Source: an uncultured Roseburia sp. (lineage in GTDB: Bacteria; Bacillota; Clostridia; Lachnospirales; Lachnospiraceae). Taken from it: a DNA stretch of 10,543 nt. The notes beneath the pieces are model-generated. The model was given only the letters and a program-made list of their open reading frames with translations, was not told the origin of the DNA and searched no databases. Location: positions 1 to 10,543 of the forward strand of contig CAMENQ010000056.1 in assembly GCA_945928585.1 (NCBI GenBank), in the 5' to 3' direction. Position 1 is the first letter of the stretch, and every line of letters begins with the position of its first letter. Made by a program: the position numbers and the translations under genes. Of this stretch, positions 6,201 through 10,543 are shown piece after piece.

Positions 6201-6896
6201 ATGAAAAAAGGTAAGAAATATTCAGAGGCTGCAAAATTAATCGACAGAGCAGCTCTCTACGATACAGATAAGGCAATGGAGCTTGTTAAAAAGGTTTCTA
6301 CTGCTAAATTTGATGAGACAATCGAAGTTCATATCAGAACAGGCTGTGACGGACGTCATGCAGAGCAGCAGATTCGTGGTGCCGTTGTATTACCACACGG
6401 TACAGGTAAGAGTGTAAGAGTATTAGTTTTCGCTAAGGGCGACAAGGTAGCAGAGGCTGAGGCAGCCGGAGCAGAGTTCGTAGGCGGCGAGGAATTAATT
6501 CCTAAGATTCAGAACGAAGGCTGGTTTGATTTTGATGTAGTAGTAGCTACACCGGATATGATGGGTGTTGTTGGTCGTCTTGGTCGTGTACTTGGACCAA
6601 AGGGCTTAATGCCAAACCCAAAGGCCGGAACAGTTACAATGGACGTTACAAAGGCTGTTAATGATATTAAGGCTGGTAAGATTGAATACAGACTCGACAA
6701 GACAAATATCATCCACGTGCCAATCGGAAAAGCTTCTTTCACAGAGGAGCAGCTCGCAGACAACTTCCAAGCACTTATTGATGCTATTAATAAGGCTAAG
6801 CCTGCTACACTTAAGGGTCAGTACTTAAAGAGCGTTACAGTAGCTCCTACAATGGGTCCTGGCGTTAAGTTAAATGTAGTTAAGCTTGCAAACTAA
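6201..6896 (+). CDS. rplA: 50S ribosomal protein L1
   Basis: L1 forms the mobile L1 stalk of the large subunit at the E site and is a translational repressor of its own operon. The 231 residues are normal for bacteria. Signatures are [40 protein letters not shown], the conserved [20 protein letters not shown] (about 130-149), [20 protein letters not shown], and [17 protein letters not shown] at the end. AAGGAGG precedes the ATG. Usual downstream partners rplJ and rplL are not found in the remaining 3.6 kb. Confidence 0.98.
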   Translation: MKKGKKYSEAAKLIDRAALYDTDKAMELVKKVSTAKFDETIEVHIRTGCDGRHAEQQIRGAVVLPHGTGKSVRVLVFAKGDKVAEAEAAGAEFVGGEELIPKIQNEGWFDFDVVVATPDMMGVVGRLGRVLGPKGLMPNPKAGTVTMDVTKAVNDIKAGKIEYRLDKTNIIHVPIGKASFTEEQLADNFQALIDAINKAKPATLKGQYLKSVTVAPTMGPGVKLNVVKLAN

Positions 6897-6918
6897 TTAG
6901 TGTCACTATATAAAAATA

Positions 6919-7007
6919 TACAGGGAAGCCTGTAATTAAAAAATTAAAGGCATAGCACAATTAAGCCGGAAAATCAGGGTATATAGAAATAGATGCCCTG
7001 ATATTTT
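6919..7007 (+). terminator. Candidate terminator region after rplA
   Basis: A small hairpin TACAGG-GAAG-CCTGTA lies at 6919-6934. A better one follows: ATCAGGG (6973-6979) with CCCTGAT (6996-7002), a 16-base loop, then ATTTT. The second is the likelier end of the ribosomal transcript, though its T run is short. I did not find the CCGAAGACAGCAGG-type core of an L10 leader, which would be expected before rplJ. Confidence 0.45.
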
Positions 7008-7046
7008 GCACTCTCTTTATCTCTAGGGGGAGTTCTGAGTTACCTT

Positions 7047-7178
7047 ATGCCTACAGATATGATGGTATGCAGTGGTGGCGGCAGGACAGGCAGAGCTATA
7101 GCTAACAAGTAGGGCATTGCTGTACTAACAGCTAAGAAAAGTAAAGATGGTTATCATCTGACTTGCATTTTACACTGA
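7047..7178 (+). other. Possible decayed short ORF split by an amber codon
   Basis: From ATG 7047 the frame gives MPTDMMVCSGGGRTGRAIAN and K, a TAG at 7110-7112, then GIAVLTAKKSKDGYHLTCIL to a TGA at 7176-7178. No ribosome binding site precedes the ATG and I recognise no family. The end overlaps the next promoter's -35. It may be a gene remnant or chance. Apart from this and the neighbouring hairpins and promoter, I see nothing in 6897-7257. Confidence 0.15.
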
Positions 7179-7224
7179 CTATTGTTATAATATACTTACA
7201 TAACTCCGAAGATTTTATGCAAGT
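7161..7224. repeat. 8-bp inverted repeat flanking the ATPase promoter
   Basis: ACTTGCAT (7161-7168) and ATGCAAGT (7217-7224) are perfect inverted copies 48 bases apart. The left copy covers the -35 box and the right copy lies downstream of the predicted start. This arrangement could be paired operators for a looping repressor. Confidence 0.35.
7163..7191 (+). promoter_or_regulatory. Extended -10 promoter of the ATPase gene
   Basis: -35 TTGCAT (7163-7168), a 17-base spacer, and a perfect -10 TATAAT (7186-7191) with TG at 7183-7184. The leader is about 70 bases. The ATPase therefore does not depend on ribosomal-operon transcription. Confidence 0.75.
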
Positions 7225-7269
7225 ATAATGTTATAACTCTGTGAAAATAATGAAAGTATGGAGGTTTTT

Positions 7270-8730
7270 ATGGCAATAGTAAGTGATGAACAGGTAATTA
7301 AGATATTACGGCAGTATAATCCGTGGTGGCGTAATCCGTCCTCAATCAAGGAGGAGAGCAAGCCGCAGAAAAGACTTGCCTATTATGAAGCTCTGAAAAT
7401 TATTAAACATAATACACTAAGACGGTTTGCGGTATTGTCTGGAGCAAGGCGTGTAGGCAAGACAACGATTATGTACCAGATAATAGATAACTTGATTGAT
7501 GAGGGAGTAAACCCGAAAAATATCCTGTATGTATCTTTTGATAGTCCGATTGTAAAGCTTGTTAACGTTGAAACTGTCCTTTCCATTTATGAGTCGCTTT
7601 ATCCAATCGAGGGAACGAAATATATTTTCTTTGATGAAATTCAATACACGGACCATTGGGAATTGTGGATGAAGGTTATTTATGATAGGAGAAAGGATAT
7701 TCGTCTGGCAGCGACAGGCTCGGCAAGTCCCATATTGGAAAAAGGTGCAACAGACAGCGGAACCGGCAGATGGAGTGTCTTGAAGATACCGACAATGTCA
7801 TTTTATGAGTATTGTCGCCTGCTTCAGATTGAAGAACCGATATTGCCCGATAATCTGAAACTGACAAAGCTTGTGAAAATGAGTAATGCAGAGCTTGGAG
7901 ATTTGATGGACAGGTTTGCACCATTGGAAGGTCATTTTAACCGTTATCTTATGATTGGAGGCTTCCCGGAACTTGTATTGTCTGATGATGATATTTATGC
8001 TCAAAGAATGCTGCGTGAAGATGTGGTTGATAAGGTCATCAAGCGGGATGTGTTGACACTGTTTAATATCCGAAGCCCGCTTTTAATGGAGAAACTGTTC
8101 TTGTATCTTTGTATGAATTCAACTGAGATTTTCAGCGTGACGACAGCAGCGAAAGAGTTGGAAAACGTTTCTGTCAGTACGATTGATGGTTACATTGAAG
8201 CTCTTGAGATGTCTAACCTTATCTATCTGGCAAAACCAATAGATGTGGGAAGTAAAGGTGCATTGAAAGGAAAACCGAAAATCTTTATTGCAGATGCCGC
8301 TATTCGTAATGCTGTGCTGATGATTGACGATGTTTTATCGGACGAAAGAGAGCTTGGTGCTATGGTGGAAACCGCGGTATATAAGCATATTGTATCTTTC
8401 TATCAGGGAAGTACGGCACATCTTGGCTATTTCAGAAAGGCAAAGGATAATCAGAAAGAGGTTGATGTAGTAATTGAGCTTCCACGTGAGAAAATTCTCT
8501 GCGAGGTTAAGTATCGCAGCAATTCTCATATTCCTGCTACCGATGCCATTGTCGAGCTATGTAAGGACGAAAAATCAAAAGTCACAAATGCTTTTCTTAT
8601 AACAAAACAGTTAGATGACTTTGGTATAACAAAGCACGAAACAGAAGTGCCGATTTTGCGGATGCCTGCCATAGCATTTCTGTATCTGTTAGGAAAGGCA
8701 GAAGCAGACGGACAAAACGGAAAAATGTAA
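7270..8730 (+). CDS. AAA-type ATPase with C-terminal PD-(D/E)XK-like region (COG1373/DUF4143 type)
   Basis: The product is 486 residues and cytoplasmic. The start is ATG 7270: GGAGG at 7260-7264 overlaps the alternative ATG 7258, which therefore cannot use it. Walker A is GARRVGKTT (58-66), Walker B YIFFDEIQY (118-126), and the sensor strand LAATGSAS (146-153). A winged-helix-like middle region (about 265-340) follows. The tail has KEVDVVIELP then ILCEVKYR, with Asp399, Glu412 and Lys414 spaced as in PD-(D/E)XK nuclease folds. Such single-gene ATPases are common and variable in bacteria. Their function is mostly unknown, with toxin/antiphage and transposon-related roles proposed. Own promoter and terminator make it an independent cassette after rplA. 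Confidence 0.93.
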   Translation: MAIVSDEQVIKILRQYNPWWRNPSSIKEESKPQKRLAYYEALKIIKHNTLRRFAVLSGARRVGKTTIMYQIIDNLIDEGVNPKNILYVSFDSPIVKLVNVETVLSIYESLYPIEGTKYIFFDEIQYTDHWELWMKVIYDRRKDIRLAATGSASPILEKGATDSGTGRWSVLKIPTMSFYEYCRLLQIEEPILPDNLKLTKLVKMSNAELGDLMDRFAPLEGHFNRYLMIGGFPELVLSDDDIYAQRMLREDVVDKVIKRDVLTLFNIRSPLLMEKLFLYLCMNSTEIFSVTTAAKELENVSVSTIDGYIEALEMSNLIYLAKPIDVGSKGALKGKPKIFIADAAIRNAVLMIDDVLSDERELGAMVETAVYKHIVSFYQGSTAHLGYFRKAKDNQKEVDVVIELPREKILCEVKYRSNSHIPATDAIVELCKDEKSKVTNAFLITKQLDDFGITKHETEVPILRMPAIAFLYLLGKAEADGQNGKM

Positions 8731-8806
8731 TACACAAATATAAAATTTTGCTTGAAATTTTTATAAATGCAGTGTACCATATTAATATCAAGTTTTGAAG
8801 CAAAAA

Positions 8807-8848
8807 CGGCGTAGCCCTTGAAAACGCTGGGATGCGCCGATTTTCTTT
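8807..8848 (+). terminator. Terminator of the ATPase gene
   Basis: CGGCG (8807-8811) pairs with CGCCG (8835-8839), with an inner CCC/GGG pairing, followed by ATTTTCTTT. An A run precedes the left arm, so it may act in both directions. Confidence 0.65.
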
Positions 8849-9003
8849 GTATAGCTCTATAGCATCTTTTTTCCACCGACTACCTTCCCATCAAGCAGTT
8901 ATGTGTATGGGTGCCATTCAGGGAGAGAAGATTTATATTTGTTAATACTTACATCGGTTCGGACTTGATACAATGCCTATGATTTGATAATATAATATTA
9001 GAA

Positions 9004-9183
9004 ATACTTCGTGGTGAAGTATCAATCCCAAGACGCTTGTGATATCAGGTATGCAAGAAGAGGCGTTAAGCGGGGATTTAGTCGGGAAGTCTGCACCCGT
9101 ACCTGAGAGCCGATGGCGAAGAAGAACGTAGTCATAAACAAGAAGTTTCGGAAAGGTCTGAGGTTGTTTCCTTGGACCTTTTC
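9004..9183. other. Folded, GC-richer segment, candidate structured RNA or mobile-element end
   Basis: Several perfect pairings are packed here: ATACTTC/GAAGTAT (9004-9010 and 9016-9022), TCAGGTA/TACCTGA (9045-9051 and 9100-9106) enclosing CGGG/CCCG (9083-9086 and 9096-9099), and a 9-bp stem GGAAAGGTC/GACCTTTTC (9150-9158 and 9175-9183, one G-U) that looks like a 3' terminal hairpin. The base composition is clearly richer in G+C than both flanks. One frame is open for 37 codons (9018-9131, INPKTLVISGMQEEALSG onward) with no start signal. I cannot assign it to a family. An IS605-type element end with its guide RNA is one possibility, but no tnpB is visible. Confidence 0.4.
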
Positions 9184-9217
9184 TTAGTATATGTAGTGAG
9201 TACGAAATTTATTATAA

Positions 9218-9414
9218 AAGGTACTAATCGAAAGAGGGATAAGGGGAACTTCTATAGATATGCTTTCATTCTTGGCTGAATATTTTGATACCACAATAGA
9301 TTATCTTGTGGATGGAAAAGAAGTAAATGTATGTAGCGAATTAATTGACGGATTAGATGAGGTTCAAAAGGCGAAGGTATGGCTATTATGAAAACTGTGA
9401 TTGAGAATATATAA
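9218..9414 (+). pseudogene. Truncated, frameshifted XRE-family regulator remnant
   Basis: The frame reads ERGIRGTSIDMLSFLAEYFD then TTIDYLVDGK, the typical end of a Cro/C1-type helix-turn-helix domain (consensus 'S-x-x-x-L-x-x-L-A-x-Y-F-x-x-x-x-D-Y-L'). The first helices are missing, since the frame closes at a TAA (9215-9217). After EVQKAKVWLL a TGA (9389-9391) follows, but the -1 frame continues as AIMKTVIENI to a TAA at 9412-9414. That fits a single-base insertion near 9376-9388. ATG 9260 would encode only 43 residues and has no good ribosome binding site. Confidence 0.65.
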
Positions 9415-9445
9415 ATGAGTTGAAATATGGTGAAAAATGGGAAAT

Positions 9446-9505
9446 TTGTATGGAAATTTATGGGATTACAAGGTATAATAAATGCAAGATAATTTATTAT
9501 TATCT
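9446..9505 (+). promoter_or_regulatory. Possible promoter and leader hairpin of the membrane protein gene
   Basis: A perfect -10 TATAAT lies at 9474-9479. The nearest -35-like hexamer, TTGTAT (9446-9451), is too far at 22 bases, so the promoter is weak or activator-dependent. Just after it AGATAAT (9487-9493) and ATTATCT (9499-9505) form a perfect 7-bp hairpin. Confidence 0.35.
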
Positions 9506-9578
9506 GTTAATCATGTATGAGTGATAAAAATATATAATAAATATATAATTAATATTATAATCCTTGGAGGGCATGCAA

Positions 9579-10490
9579 GTGAAAAAAATGATTTTGAATA
9601 TCAAACATTTATGTACACATTTGTTCAATATAGATAATCGTGTCGTTAAAAAGTTATTCGATTTAATAGATAATATAAGGATTTACATATTTTTTCTTGT
9701 AATTGCTTTTGTATATTGCCTTGGAATTTTTATAAACAAAAGAAATCCGTTCCCTCAGTATACACTATTCCAATCTCTGTTCATAGGTATTTTTATTGTT
9801 GCGTTTTTTTCTGTAAGACATTATGAAAAACAAATGAAAGATATTCATAGATTAATGTCTGGTGATAATACATTACACCACATTAATGATAAAATGTATA
9901 GGTTTAGATATTCAACAATAAATCTTATTATTCCGCCGCTGGCAACAGCATTTTTTGGCTTTCTTGCAATTGCATTGGTTAATGTTAATATAAATACGCC
10001 ATCAGCAGTATATCTCATATTTATATATACAATATGCGTGGTAATGAGTTTTATTGGATATCTTCAATATGTGTATTTGTTTGTATATATTAAGAAATTA
10101 AGTCGTAATACAAAGACAATTCATATTTATAACAGGGACTATCCTTCTAATACTAAGTGGGTTATATTATTGGCAAAATTATATGGAAACTATCGTAATA
10201 TTTTTTTTGTTTTAGGTGCATCATATGTATTTGGGGTTATCTATTTTGTATTATGTAAGGATTACAGAGTAATAGAAAAAATAATATTAAATGAATGGCA
10301 ATGGATATATTTAATACTATTTTGGGGAAGTGTATTTTTGGCAATTGTAGTGTTTTTTCCGATAAGTAGTGTTATTGAATATATTAATATAAAAAAGATT
10401 GTAGATAATTTGAAGAATCAAACAGTTGTTGACTTAAATAAAATGATTCCTCTACATTCTAAAAATTATGAAATGAAAATACAAAAATGA
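9579..10490 (+). CDS. Six-helix integral membrane protein of unknown function
   Basis: The product is 303 residues starting at GTG 9579, chosen because GGAGG (9566-9570) is 8 bases upstream. ATG 9573 is only 2 bases from it and ATG 9588 is possible. Six hydrophobic segments are predicted at about 35-53, 62-79, 113-136, 143-171, 206-225 and 241-265. They are separated by basic loops such as RHYEKQMKDIHRLMSGDNTL and YIKKLSRNTKTIHIYNRDYP, and a basic C-terminal tail would be cytoplasmic. I see no transporter, kinase or peptidase motif and recognise no family. Its codons are more A/T-ending than those of the ribosomal genes, consistent with acquired DNA. No terminator or further gene is visible in the last 53 bases. 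Confidence 0.85.
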   Translation: MKKMILNIKHLCTHLFNIDNRVVKKLFDLIDNIRIYIFFLVIAFVYCLGIFINKRNPFPQYTLFQSLFIGIFIVAFFSVRHYEKQMKDIHRLMSGDNTLHHINDKMYRFRYSTINLIIPPLATAFFGFLAIALVNVNINTPSAVYLIFIYTICVVMSFIGYLQYVYLFVYIKKLSRNTKTIHIYNRDYPSNTKWVILLAKLYGNYRNIFFVLGASYVFGVIYFVLCKDYRVIEKIILNEWQWIYLILFWGSVFLAIVVFFPISSVIEYINIKKIVDNLKNQTVVDLNKMIPLHSKNYEMKIQK

Positions 10491-10543
10491 GACTATGAAT
10501 AAAAGTCTGTAAATTAGATCTTCTATGATAATGATACGGTCGA

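Larger units (their letters stand above)
8731..9578 (+). other. 848-base gap without an intact gene
   Basis: It holds the ATPase terminator (8807-8848), a stretch from 8849 to 9003 in which I see only short open stretches broken by stops (for example ATG 8901 to TAA 8943, 14 codons, unrecognised), a GC-richer folded segment (9004-9183), the XRE remnant (9218-9414), and an A/T-rich promoter region for the membrane protein. The mixture of composition and broken frames suggests debris of past insertions. Confidence 0.7.

Noticed and set aside
6919..7020. L10 leader upstream of a missing rplJ
   Set aside because: The conserved purine-rich core of that leader and its characteristic helices are not present; only simple hairpins are seen.
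8526..8876. 116-codon open frame on the - strand
   Set aside because: Lies antisense over the ATPase 3' end and its terminator, without a ribosome binding site or recognisable content.
9004..9183. Group II intron or retron
   Set aside because: No domain V-like hairpin, no reverse transcriptase ORF and no fitting end sequences are visible.
1..10543. CRISPR array or regularly spaced direct repeats
   Set aside because: No repeated unit of 20 bases or more with regular spacing was seen anywhere in the window.

Overview
The window looks like the chromosome of a low-GC Gram-positive anaerobe, most likely a Lachnospiraceae-type Clostridium relative. The basis is strong GGAGG ribosome binding sites, A+T-rich coding sequence with many AGA/ATA codons, sigma-A-type promoters, a 49-residue zinc-type L33, and the gene order rpmG-secE-nusG-rplK-rplA. 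All genes I accept are on the + strand.

Region 1 (1-2461) is a metabolic operon. The tail of a TPR-containing protein (probably a family 2 glycosyltransferase) overlaps agmatine deiminase (aguA) by an ATGA, followed closely by N-carbamoylputrescine amidase (aguB). Together AguA and AguB convert agmatine to putrescine. Region 2 (2462-4190) has a consensus promoter and a solitary FliD-like gene. Behind the FliD-like stop, in the same frame, lies a lipoprotein reading frame that has lost its start codon.

Region 3 (4191-4535) has no gene on the ORF scale but is full of signals: an inverted repeat over a consensus promoter, a perfect strong terminator about 150 bases later (a candidate small RNA with a C-rich loop), and then the extended -10 promoter of the ribosomal cluster. 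Region 4 (4536-6896) is rpmG, secE, nusG, rplK and rplA. Two spacers inside it fold into copies of rRNA protein-binding sites. The one before rplK resembles the 23S GTPase-centre site bound by L11. The one before rplA resembles the 23S L1 stalk site. Together they suggest separate autogenous control of each protein.

Region 5 (6897-10543) is accessory DNA lying where rplJ-rplL are commonly found. It holds a stand-alone AAA ATPase with a PD-(D/E)XK-like tail and its own promoter and terminator, a GC-richer structured segment with no intact ORF, a truncated and frameshifted XRE regulator, and an A+T-rich six-helix membrane protein of unknown function. This part has the marks of gene gain and decay. 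I found no CRISPR array, tRNA, rRNA or intact transposase.
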